Source of the DNA: Hypholoma sublateritium FD-334 SS-4
Lineage: Eukaryota; Basidiomycota; Agaricomycetes; Agaricales; Strophariaceae
DNA length: 64,000 nt
Direction of reading: 5' to 3'
NCBI GenBank assembly: GCA_000827495.1
Contig: KN817536.1
Coordinates: forward strand, 410,067 to 474,066
A program made the position numbers and the translations under genes. The notes beneath the pieces are model-generated. The model searched no databases and was not told where the DNA came from. It worked only from the letters and a program-made list of their open reading frames with translations. Below, in pieces: positions 1-11,500 of this stretch; the stretch's first letter is position 1; each line of letters starts with the position of its first letter.

Positions 1-516
1 GCATTCAACCTCGCCCCGAGATTCCGTCCGTGGAGGTGCGCGCGACAGCAGGCCCCTATGCGTGTGGCTAACGCCATATCCTGCCAGGCCGAAGGAGCAC
101 CATGCCTTTGATGTCCTCCACTGGGTCAAGGCAGCGTTCAAGAAGCATGCATTGGACGGGTTTCAGGAGTCTGATTGTTTCAACAAAGAGGCATTTCGGT
201 GCGTATCTTTCCTCATCACCTTGCACTGCGTATACTTACCTACGCTTGGATTCAGTCTGTAAGGTCGCCGTTTCTAATGCGGTTTTATGCAACTGAACCA
301 TTCCTCAGATACCGCGATTCGACACAGTCCTTCGCCGCTTTAGCTACACAATCTGCGTCTCTTTCGCAATCCGAGTCCGCGTTGTTCGACTCGGACCACC
401 CATCACCCATGGGAAACGTCCGCAGTGGAATCGTATTCCGAAAGCTGACTCCAGAGGAACTCGCGCAAGAAAGAGCGAAGCTAGGACTTCACAAATGGGA
501 TGACAAGGAAGAATAA
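1..516 (+). CDS. 3' end of an unrecognised protein-coding gene (partial)
   Basis: Only the C-terminal part lies in the window. Three exons join in one frame: 1-35, 88-198 and 309-516, separated by GT-AG introns of 52 and 110 bp. The first intron has a CTAAC branch site. The joined product begins AFNLAPRFRPWRPKEHHAF and runs about 115 residues to a TAA stop. It ends in a charged segment (KLTPEELAQERAKLGLHKW) after a Ser/Gln-rich stretch. I see no domain, signal peptide or membrane segment and do not recognise the family. The gene converges on VIP1, with 138 bp between the two stop codons. Splicing is inferred from frame continuity and consensus sites only. Confidence 0.6.
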
Positions 517-654
517 CAAAGTCAGTCAATTTATCTACTAGGTCTATAATATATTTTATAACAGTGGGTGTGAATCTTACTATATCTCTAGATCTATATC
601 TGTGTATCTCTAATATATGGATGCAACTAATGTAATTAACTGGATCAGAATATT

Positions 655-3600
655 CTAGGCTTCTTCGACAAGTACTGGTGATACTGCAATAATAGGCGCA
701 TCAATAGTCTCAAATGGGCCTTCCGGCCCCATGTCATCGTCCTATGGAAAAGTGTGGTGGTCAATTTGAGGACATCGAAGGGAGGTATGACAAGGACCTA
801 CCTCAGACAATCGGTTGAAGTGCTTTGATAGTTTTTCAATAACAAGGCTATATGGTAAGTGTTGTGTGAGTTTCCTGTGCAAGAGGCATTAGCATATAGC
901 GCGATCAGATCAAGGGCGTTGAGAATTGTGTACCTCCTCGGCTGTACGTTCAGAGAGTGACGGGCGTCCAACGTAGAGTCCAGAACGTTAGACGAATGCG
1001 CGCCTTCGCTCAGCGATAGTCTGATGGAATACTCTTTGTCGGAATTCCCCCGGCCATGATTTCGTTCGTATAACTCAAATGTTATATGCGACTGGAGTTA
1101 CTAACAGTGAGATAGAGTACTTTTATGGTCGAGCAGAGCATTCATACCGCATAGTCTAGCTCGGGGATGCGACGATTAGCAATTGGCAGGCCGGAAAGCA
1201 GTACCAGGTTGACGAGCGTATGGATGTGGCTTTCTTTGGTGAAATACAGAGTCAACGAGCTTTCGCCGTTGTTGCGTGCCGCCTCGAGATCGGACACAAC
1301 GTTGCGGAGGAGTGGAAGAGACGTAAGGACGCCAATTTCTTCCCTGGTTATTGAAGAATTAAGCTGTGTAGGCATCATACTAAGTTTCGGGACCTACTTC
1401 TCGTCTGGGTCAATTCCGTATTCCTGTGGCGCGACTAAGTCGAAAAGAGCTTTGGCGCGTCCGTAAAGCTCGTGGATTTTGCGATCGTGGGGAGGTTGAT
1501 GTGGGTCAGTGCGGCCGTGCTCGTCAAATATGGCAAACAGGAAGGTTCGGTGATGGAGGCCACAGTACTTGATCGTATCGTACAGTTCCGAGACCTAATA
1601 TGTTCCCCGCACATCGAGGCGTGTCAATGAGGATTATGGTGCCCGCAAACGCTATTGACTCACGCGCGATGGATCAAATTTCTCCTGCTTCACATCGCAG
1701 AAGTCCTCGAAGAGCTTTTCCCATCGCTCACGGAAGAGCCACGGTTCGTCGCCACAACACCTAAACAAAGCAATCAGATCTCCACGTAGGCTAAATGCGC
1801 ACATCTCCCAAGGCGGGAAAGGCTAAGTGGGCTGCGCGACGCACCATCGCTCTTGTATTTTGTCGACATCGAGCGTCTCGAAATTGTGTCGCATGATGTC
1901 TCTGAACGAGCTGAGCAGCTCGATGACTTCCTGTTGCAGAACGTAAATAGTTGCCCAGCATCTCTGAAGATAGCAGGAGCTTGAGCCTACTTTGACAACT
2001 TCAACCGGCTCCTTCTTCATGCTCTTCGGCCAGGTCAGCTCGGGCCGCTTCTCTGACTCGCCGGGGCGCAGCAATATCTTCAGCCGTTTCTTCACATCGT
2101 CCATCAGATCCTTCGCCGCATTGGAATCGTCGAGGAGATCTTTGCGTATGATTAATTTCAAAGGGGACTGGTTCGGTAGCAGCTGTTGCTGGCTCTGCTG
2201 GGGGATGTTCTTGTTGATGAAGCTACTATTCTTGCTATCGTTTGGGCTCCTCGTTGTGTTGGCCGCAGGAGCCGAATAACTTGGGTGCTGGGGATCGAGA
2301 AGGGCGGCCGCAAATATTTCGGCAGAAGCGATAACACGTCTCTCGGACGAGGTGAATATCTAGGCATCGGGCTGTCAGCTTCACATTGAAAGTAAGTCCT
2401 TTATCATGTCCATACTTTGACGTTATGAAGGACCTCTTTGTCTATTTATAATTTCAATAAATGCGCCTGCACTAACGAATACACAACTCACTCATAATGG
2501 AGATATCCTTCTTCAAGTTTTCGCCAAGATCTCGGGATTGGTATCTCGCAGAATGCGTGAACTGAGATTATTTTGATGAATTGAAATATCCGGCGAGCGA
2601 CGATTTCTTACCTCCCCGCCCCATTTGAACACCAACGTGAGTTTGGTAAGCTTTCGCATTTGCCCGAGCTGTCGCTTTGAGTACACTGGCTTTAATTGGG
2701 CCTTCGTACCAGGTAGATCAATCTTGCTGAAAAGAGCGTTGCTTAATTGCGTCAATTTATTGAGCTCTTCTCCATCCGCCCCAAGGTTCCGAGCCTCTTC
2801 GATGGCTGTGGCAATCCAGCTCAGCTGTTCCTTTTCCCGTAGAATGATTTCTTCTGTTTCTCCATTCAATAGAGTGACAAAAGGCTGGGTCCATGGCTCC
2901 CCTATGGGGAAGTTGAATTTGAGTTTTTGCTGTAGAGGAAAGTGAATGGTCAGTAGAACAAACGCACGGAGTGCAGGCTACCGACGAACCTTAGGTGTGC
3001 GATCGGCATGTCTGAACACAGTGACGTTAGCCTTCAATAACCAGGTCGGGGCTTCCTGGCTAGGATTTTGGGCCAGTGGTAAAGGTCTTTCAATTGACGA
3101 CGATACCCGCATGCATAGAGCGGCTAAAATGTCCGCAGCCTTGTCTGGTGGCAGCGGTGAATATTAACTCGAGCTCATTCTGATATAAAGGGAAGAGATA
3201 CCGTAATAAGTTTCATTCCCTTTCACAAAACTCCAGCCATTCACGTCAATAACTTGGCTTTTGTGGCCGTTCTCACAGCGAAGCATGTCAAAGCCGCATA
3301 CACGCTGTCCAAAACCTTCACAGATTTTATCCGCCCACGATTTTTCTTCTTCCGTCAGTCGGGTGATAAAGCTGGAAGCAGTGAGTGAGCTTTGCGTATG
3401 GAAAGAAAGACAATATCCGCTGTTACCGAATTTCTTTGCCTTCGGTATTACGTCTGACAACACCATCGACGACAGGGGATTTGCGAGTTTCGGCATGTGT
3501 GTATTCCCGTCCTACAGTGTATACTTTGATATCCTCTGAATTGTCGACGTCGATAAACTGTTCGTAGATGTACGATCCATCGGTTCTAGGATGGTTTAGG

Positions 3601-4526
3601 GTAGGATCGAGCTCGCTAGACTTGTTTCCTACCTAGAGCAAATTTGACATCAGAACTAAAAACAGGGATTCAAAGGGGTAGTGGGTACGTACTTTTCTGA
3701 ATAGTCGACGACCGCCGCCATCTCTAAAATAAATATATACATTGTGATCCTCGCCGCTTACGGGCTTTTCTACGAAGGGCTTTTCCATGGCTATACCATC
3801 AACGATGATGGCATTGCCATCTTCGCGAAGCGAGACTTCAGGGGTCACATAGAAGCCGCCAAGGGTAACGCCCAACTTGTTTTTCATTATCTCCACAAGC
3901 TCTGGATCGACCTTTGGACCACCATCCCGGGAAACCTCGAGACGTGTGGGCGTGGGGACACCTATATGGTCGAGAACGGCCCCCACCAGACGACGATCCC
4001 AGAGGAGGGCTTGAGGCGGAAGGTCATTTATGCAAAAGGGCTTCCGAAGCTTGACATAGGAGATGGCCTTGTCAAGGGGGAAGTCGGTTGAAAAGAAGGA
4101 GATGAGGACATCGCAGCGCGGCCAATTCTCGACATCTTTAGAGTCCGATGAGCGAGGGGAGCCGAGAAATTAATGTGTCAAATACCTTCGTCCAAGATCA
4201 CCTTGTCGCCGAAGACTTTAACTTCAATGGCGCCCCGTGCGCGTTCCACCAATCTGGTGAGGATCTCGCGCATGGCCTTGCTACGGGCCTTGATATCCAT
4301 CGCGCAGACACCAAGGACGACGGACTTTGGACTGGACTGAACATGCCTGGATGCTGATCGGCGGCGTGCAGGGGAGGGGTAGGGCACGGACGTACTTTGG
4401 GTCGAGGGCGAGGGCGATGTCTGAGTACGAGCCCGTCGACGAGGGGGAATCTGAACGGGTAAAAAGGGATGAGGACCTGTTGGATGATTTTTCAGGAGAG
4501 CTGAGGTGGATGCGTGACTGACGCAT
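655..4526 (-). CDS. vip1: VIP1/PPIP5K-type inositol hexakisphosphate and diphosphoinositol kinase with histidine-acid-phosphatase domain
   Basis: Bifunctional enzyme family that makes 1-position inositol pyrophosphates with an ATP-grasp kinase and hydrolyses them with a phosphatase-like domain (S. cerevisiae Vip1, S. pombe Asp1). The kinase shows [15 protein letters not shown] near 4310, the family segment [19 protein letters not shown] near 3740, and VCGFDMLRC followed by [12 protein letters not shown] near 3310-3200. The phosphatase signature reads RHADRTPK at about 2987-3015, and the distal histidine motif ESHIHTLVN is at about 1210-1236. The tail is spliced from small exons ([13 protein letters not shown] near 1070, [11 protein letters not shown] near 830) to a TAG at 655-657. 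The first ATG is 4526; an intron then joins ALALDPK to HVQSSPK. About ten exons. It is divergent from the acyl-CoA ligase across a 146-bp shared promoter. Both catalytic halves look intact. Exact exon edges in the middle third were not all resolved. Confidence 0.93.
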
Positions 4527-4672
4527 ATTGGTGTCGAGATTCAGAAGGAATAAATACAAATCTTGCCGCGGAGATCCACCTCCGGCTGCCGGGTTGCCGG
4601 CACCCGCCCTCTAGTTCCCCGCACTGCACAGATGGAGTACATAAGTCCCTGTCACCTTCCTCCTCCCCCAAC

Positions 4673-7494
4673 ATGTCTCTCACCTGGTCCCCCAAACGCT
4701 CCCTGGCAGAGAGTATGTTCCGTTTTTTCTTCCGGCGCCCACCACGCTCATCATTTTGCAGCCACCGTCTTATTATGTGCTCCCGGCCAGATGCACGAGA
4801 TGGAGACCCGTCTTATTGACGGCCTGCTCCAGCGGGTCTACAAGAATTTGTGGCCGACCCTACGCGTCTTTTGGCTCTGGGCCGCACAGCAAAATAAAGA
4901 TGCCGTCTACGCGGTTTTTGAGAACCAACGCCACACGTTCGCCGATATCTTCCAGCGCTCTCTGAAGGCCGCCGCTATGTACCACGACGTGTACGGCGTC
5001 CGTAAAGGTCAGTCTTTGCCACGCGGGTCGGTCAAGTTGCTTAATTTTGTCAGGCGACAGAGTCGTCATTTGTTCTAGGAACTATCCTGAATTCCTAGTC
5101 GCCTTTTGGGCGTGTCGTGCGTCTCCCGACCCTTGTGTTTCACTTTCAATTGCACTGACTACTATCCCCGTAGACCTTCTCGGTGCTGTTTCAGCCTTGC
5201 TTAATGCGTGAGGCATTCCACTCCCGCTGCATGCTTCACACTTTATTAACCCACCATTTCTAGCTGGTCGCCCCTCGACGTGCTGCGCTACTGTATCATC
5301 AGGACGGAATGTAAACTCATCATAGTTGATCCAGAACGTGCAGATAAGATAGAGCCTATTGCAAAGGAACTTGCATCGGAGGCAGGTAGCTCGGGAATCT
5401 TGGTTATTGAATCACATGAAGGAAAGGGGCATTGGAACGGCATGAAAACCTGGACTACTGCTCTCGTAGACTATCGCGGGGATCCTCGCAAAATCCTGAC
5501 ATTGGATCTGGACCTCACCCCCGAGGACAATGCTACAATCCTGTTTACTTCCGGTCCGTTTTTACATTTGCGTTGACCGACATGATTGACCGAGTCCGCA
5601 TATCTCGTCTTGTGCTGCGTGCATAGGTACTACTGGAATGCCCAAGGGAGTTTTGACTACCCAAAGACAATTCCTCACTAATATTCTTAATGTGGCTTCA
5701 TTAATCAATTGCGAAGATCACGCAGCTATTAATCACTTCATTAGGTCATGGTGGGCGGGCGCAGAGCAGCGCTTCGGAGAGGAGAGGAAATTCCAGGTCT
5801 TCCCGAAGGTCCTCAAAAGGGCATTCTGATATCTGTCCCACTCTTCCATGTCACTGGATTGACCAGCTTGGCCGTATGTACAATTTTCAAATTTTTGGAA
5901 CGGTAACATCCTAATGCAATTCCCAAGATGCTGGCCACGATGGCAGGCCTGAAGATCGTCATGATGAGAAAGTGGAACCCGAATGAAGGTAATGATCCTT
6001 TCCTTTAATCACCCTTCGACGTCTCTTACACTTATTATAGGCGCAAGGTAGATCAACACTGATGTGCGTGACACTGTGTACCATACTTAGTTTCTTTATA
6101 GGCTCATCAAGAACGAGAACGTCGCTATTGCCGGCGGGTACGAAATCTACTGACCCGATGTATATTCTTAGCTAACTAACCTATTTGCAGCGTTCCGTCT
6201 ATGGTCGCAGATCTTACCGAAAGTTGCGGTACTGACAATTTTTCTTTGGATTCTTTGATGTTTGGTGGTGCACCTGCACCCGATTCTCTCGCCGCACGCG
6301 CTCGTCAAGCTTTCCCCGTCGCTTCAATGTATGCTCAGCTTCATTTCATTAACTGATGCTGATTATGGTACTGCAGGAGCCAAGGCTACGGCTTGACTGA
6401 AACCAGCAGTGTGGCCGTGGGCTTCGGTCGGTGCTTTTGTTCACAAATTATTGCGCAAGGAGATCTAACGATTTAATAATTTCCAACAGCCGCAGAGGAC
6501 TACCTTACAAGGCCGACTAGCTGGTCAGTACTTGACGATAACCTGATTTTCTAAATGCATGTACCGATAGCTCTGTCATTTCCAGTGGTCTTCCCACTCC
6601 TGTTAACGATGTCATTATTGTCCAGGGGGATAAGGTCGTCCCCCCTGGAACTGTCGGAGAGGTGTGGATCAGAGGTCCGAATGTAATGAAAGGCTATTGG
6701 CGCGATCAAGGTTTGTCTGCACTTACCACTGTCATCGCCGATTTCATCAAATTGTACAATGATAGCTGCTACTGATAAGGTATTCAATTTGAGCAATACA
6801 AGGGTTCTGTATGTGATACAACTTCGTCTAGGCTATAACCAAGGATGGTTGGTTCAAGTCGGGCGACCTTGGACTAGTCGACGAAGAGGGCTTTGTTTAT
6901 ATCCGGGATAGAAGTAGGATTTGCATATTCAATTCTAACGTGGAAGCTAAAGCTTTCACCATTCAGTCAAGGACATCATTATCCGAGGAGGAGAAAATAT
7001 CGTTAGTTCAGATTCTTTGTGGTCAAATTAACGAGCTAACGCCCCCCATTGTAGGATTCCGTCACGGTAGAGAACGCGCTTTATGCGGATGAGCGCGTTC
7101 TAGAGGTTGCAGCTATTGGTGTGCCGGATTCGCGCCTGCACGAGCTCGTTGCCGCCATCGTCTCTGTCAAGCATGCCTTCCATGGCAAAGTCACCGAAAA
7201 GTCCCTCCTCGAGATTGCTGCCAAAAGGTAGCTTTTGAATTGAAAACATTGATTCCAATGATATCTGAATTAACATTTTGTAGCTTGCCGAAGTTTGCAG
7301 TACCTGTTATGATCATTATCCAGAATGAGCCATTCGGTATGTTGTTCACTCCTACGAAGCTATAGCGTTGGTTTTATGTTCTGAATTGAATATTATTAGA
7401 GCGCACGCCGTCAGGAAAGATTCTCAAAGCTGATCTCAGGAAGGTGGCCGCGGCAGAATGGGCGCGTCGCTCTCCTCAGAAGGCCAAGCTATAA
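4673..7494 (+). CDS. AMP-binding acyl-CoA synthetase/ligase (long-chain fatty acid or 4-coumarate:CoA ligase type)
   Basis: Activates a carboxylic acid with ATP and then loads CoA. Core motifs are all present across many small exons: LFTSGTTGMPKGVLTTQ (phosphate loop, exon join near 5570/5628), LISVPLFHVTG near 5830, MFGGAPAPDSL near 6260, SQGYGLTETSSVAVGF near 6380, DGWFKSGDLGLVDEEGF near 6845, KDIIIRGGENI near 6968, and the C-terminal PSGKILKADLRK near 7410 with the catalytic lysine. The N-terminus joins MSLTWSPKRSLAE to TTVLLCAPGQMHE through an intron at about 4714-4763. No mitochondrial or peroxisomal (SKL-type) signal is visible; it ends QKAKL. Length is about 560 residues, normal for the family. 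The substrate cannot be told from sequence; fatty acid or aromatic acid are both possible. At least twelve introns of about 50 bp. Confidence 0.9.
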
Positions 7495-8520
7495 TGCTGG
7501 CACCCTTAAAGATTGCTTCATTTATTAATATGTGTCTTGCTGTTTAGACTTTTTTGATGGTCATTAAAGTGATCATCTGAGACAATAAATATTCAGACTC
7601 TTATCCTCGAGGATGGCGTGCATTGGTGAAGTGCACTGTCGAGCGGATGCTTCCTGACACGGTTTGACATATCGGCACGTCGTAAGTAAGCGCTGAAATA
7701 GGTCACGTGACATTATTTAGCGCCCAGGCGCCACCGGAAGATCGTCGTTGAAACGTTGAGGCACGGACCTCGGTGCCACCCAGCGCTGACCGCGCGGCGC
7801 GCGGTTAATTTTTTTCGTGTCCCCCATGGCGTTGGTCATGAATGCATGAAGATTGGCACCGATGTGACGATGACAATGTCGACTGGATGTCAATTACATC
7901 AAGTTTGAAAGTTTTATGGTTTTGCAGTAGTAATTGGGATAGTCTGAAAGAATATGAGGGCCCTGATCAAGGCGTAAGTTCTTCAGGAAATTTCAACGTA
8001 GGGTAATTACCAATCATCGAGGCTTCGCACTTGATATACATGTCAGCAGCTGTCCAGACGAAATGTATAGCGCCGCATAGCACTATAGTCTCTCGATAAT
8101 GCCAATCAAGTACAGCTGGGATAGAAAGGTTCCACAGAGCGAACAGCGAGCAGTTCAAGTGAGCAGAGGGCGGGGTGCTCGAGATCTTCCGAGTGAGAAT
8201 CGAGAGATCATTAATGTGCACACTGCACAGTCTGTAGATACTGTCAGTATCGCAGACCATAGAAGCTCTCTTCGCCATTTCTTTCGAGAAGTGAATTTAG
8301 AAGGTGAATTATGTCCGATAGCCGTGAACAATGCTGGCGGTGTTGAATGTCTGGGAAATAGGGGGGATCCGAGTCGGGATCTAGATGAGAGGGTTTGGAC
8401 AACACGTGATATGCCCATTAAACTGGCGTCCTCGGCCCTACCGCTTCATGCTCTTTCAGTCCGGTTGACGACCGCCCGCGCCTCTTTCTTTCTGTCACGA
8501 CAAGAATGACATAGACGCGA
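7495..8520. other. Intergenic, about 1 kb, no gene supported
   Basis: This lies between two genes on the + strand. It holds the 3' flank of the ligase and the promoter of the IQGAP-like gene. Overlapping open frames of about 100 codons occur on both strands at 7967-8509, but none resembles a known protein and none has convincing splice structure. A CACGTGA-like box (TCACGTGAC) lies at about 7703-7711. Confidence 0.5.
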
Positions 8521-11500
8521 ATGGACCGTCCGAACCCCCTCACTCCCAATTCCTCAAATGGCCCTAAATCTCCAGGACCCTCTGGTCCATTCGCATACCA
8601 AACGCGTCTTCTCGAGCGCACATCTTCCCGCCGGGATGCAGCTTCGCTATCGCGGAGCAACTCTCAGACAAGTATCAGCATCTTGACGAATACCACCGGA
8701 TCGTCTGTCGCCTCAATTCCTCACCGCCGATGGACCCCGGGACACCGCCCTGCGAGCAGTCTAGATCTTGTGCGCGGCCGGTGGGAAGAACGCTCCCGGG
8801 GAGCGGTATTGGAAGAAAGCAGTAGACAATCATCGAGTCCAACGAAAGAGTTCTCAGCGGAGGTAGCGCCCAATACTACGTCTTCAAGCACCGGCAGTAC
8901 ATCTACATCGTCCGACAATCAGGCCAAGCCCGATCACGATCGCCCCCTCACCCCCACCTCCTCCGCGTCTCCGCCTTCGACGAAGGAGGCTTATGTCACA
9001 CCCAAATACCTCAAGCGACAAACGATGCCTGCTCCCATTGTCGCATCTCCACTGTCCCCCAATTCTACCGGGATAGTGGTCGAGGCAGATTCCCATCTAT
9101 CGTCTACTCCGTTTCGAATACACATACCCGTGCAAGGTTCGGGATCCCCGGTGAAGCCGTCATGGCGCGATACCCCTGAGAGGAATAGCTCGCCGTCGGC
9201 TGGGCTCAAACCAACCTCGCCAAATGTATATGCACTCAAGCCGGTATCTCCAAACGGGCTCAGCAATACACCCATATCTCCCTATACCCGAACACAGAGG
9301 TCGCATACCCTGGATTCCACTGCTAACTGGACACCTTCGCATAGGAGGACGGCTGACCTCGAAACATCCATATCGCCACTAAAATCCGACACGCCCAAAT
9401 CTCCCCAGAATTTCTTTGGGACCAAACTCGCGACTACCCACTCTGAACCCAGCGCCCAAACGCCACCCATCAAGCCTATTAATCAACGGCCTACTCGCAC
9501 CGGCTCCATTTCCAGCTTCCTAAATGGGACTTCGTCTAACAGGGAGAGCTCACCGACCAAGACGTCGTCGGCAACAGCAGTCATGCATCCCAAACCTTAT
9601 CGGAGTTCGTACATGGCTAGTAGGAAAGCTGAATCTTACACGGACGTGCTATCGATTACTGGCAAACCGAAGCTTGGAAATCATCTACCGCGGATTGCTA
9701 GCGGGGATGCCGACGATTCGTGGGTCGAGGAATTGAGGCCCAAGAAAGCTGAGGAGCCGCGAAACCGGCGCTTGGAGAGAGAGAAACGGTTACTGGAAAG
9801 AGAAGCGAAGATAAGTACTCAGAGACAATCATTGACGCCCTCTAGCATAAATACTGCCGACGGCACTGGTGTGGCAGGCCTTCCAGGCCGCATCTCATTG
9901 AAAGCTCCTAACCTCGGCGTCCCGACTCCTTCATCGCGTCTTCTCGGAGGTTCCTGGGCAGACAAGCAGCGCCATCTTCTGCATGCTTACGAGTACTTAT
10001 GTCACGTCGGTGAGGCACAACAGTGGGTAGAAGGCTGCCTTGGGGAAGAGTTGGGATTCGGAGTTGTAGAGATGGAAGATGGTCTGAGGAATGGTGTTGT
10101 TTTGGCAAGATTAGTGCGAGTTTTCCAAGGCGAAGCATCTGTGCGGAGAATTTACGAGGTATATTTCTCATTTTGTCTGCCATTACATTCGTTAATCGCC
10201 CTATCAGGATGCCAAACTTGATTTCCTTTATTCAGACAACATCAACCATTTCTTTAGATTCGTTCGCGAGGTCGGTTTACCGGAGGTGAGAAATTTGCCA
10301 TTTTAAAGTAACTAATTTCTAACTATATTCTACTAATTATGACAGGGGTTTATCTTCGAACTCACAGATCTTTACGCCAAGAAAAACCTCCCGAAAGTCA
10401 TTTATTGTATCCACGCTCTAAGGTGAAGTTAAAGTCTTATCAGTAAATTTAGTCCTCTAACCCTCTGCAGTCATCTCCTCGCCCGCCGTGGCATGGCTTC
10501 GCGGATAGGCAATCTCCTAGGCCAACTCCACTTTTCCGACGATCAACTACAGCAAACTCAGAAAGGACTGAAGGAAGCCGGCGTTGCAATGCCTAACTTT
10601 GGGAATGTTGGTCGAGAACTGGCCAAGGAGATTAACGAAGAGCCCGAAGTCGAGGAAGAAAGCGAGGAAGAACGGCGCGACAGAATATTACTCGAGAATG
10701 AAGCCTCTATCATTGCTATCCAAGCTCGCGCTCGTGGATTTTTTGCTCGCAGAGAGTTAGACGTTTTTAAAGTCCGGATAAAGTTGGCAGAACGTCGCGT
10801 TATCAAGTTTCAGATGCAGGCGAAGGGTGTTTTGATACGAAGACGGATAGCCGCCCAACGGCTTGAGCGCAGTTCTTTGGCTCCATGGGCAATAGCACTT
10901 CAAGCCTGTGCCCGCGGCGCCCTTGTTCGACGGAGATTGCAGGCCCATATGCGCTCATTGAAAGTTTCTGTTGGATATATCGTCAAGGTTCAAGCTCAAG
11001 TCCGCGGTGTCCTTCAGCGTCGCCGATACGACCGTTTGAAATCTGCTCTGCGTAAAATCAGCTTCCCCACACAGCGTCTGCAGGCAGCATCGCGCGGACA
11101 TCTCCTTCGTCGTACGCAGAAAGAGATAACCAAATCGTTCTTCAAGCCGAAGATTGGGATGTCGGTGGTCTCTTTCCAAGCCCGTGCAAGGGGAACTATT
11201 GTCCGTCTTCAAGTGCAGAAGCGCCTTCAGGCTCTAGACCGCCTTGAGGATAGTATCGTCGCTCTCCAAGCACATTGTAGGGGATTGCTGATGCGAAGAA
11301 GACTTCGCTCTCAGTTAAGGAAGCTTGAGAATGTCACCCATATAGTCATTTCAATTCAAGCGGCTGTGCGCACCTATCTGGCAAGGAAGCGCTTACTCAT
11401 GCTCATCCGAGGACTACGCAAAGCTACGGGTGTCGTCATCGGTCTACAAGCGCGTGCTAGGGCAAACTTGCTACGGCAACAACATAAGAGCATCACCAAA

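Noticed and set aside
7967..8509. Small genes in the 7.5-8.5 kb gap
   Set aside because: Overlapping frames on both strands have no conserved content, and no intron-aware model improves them.
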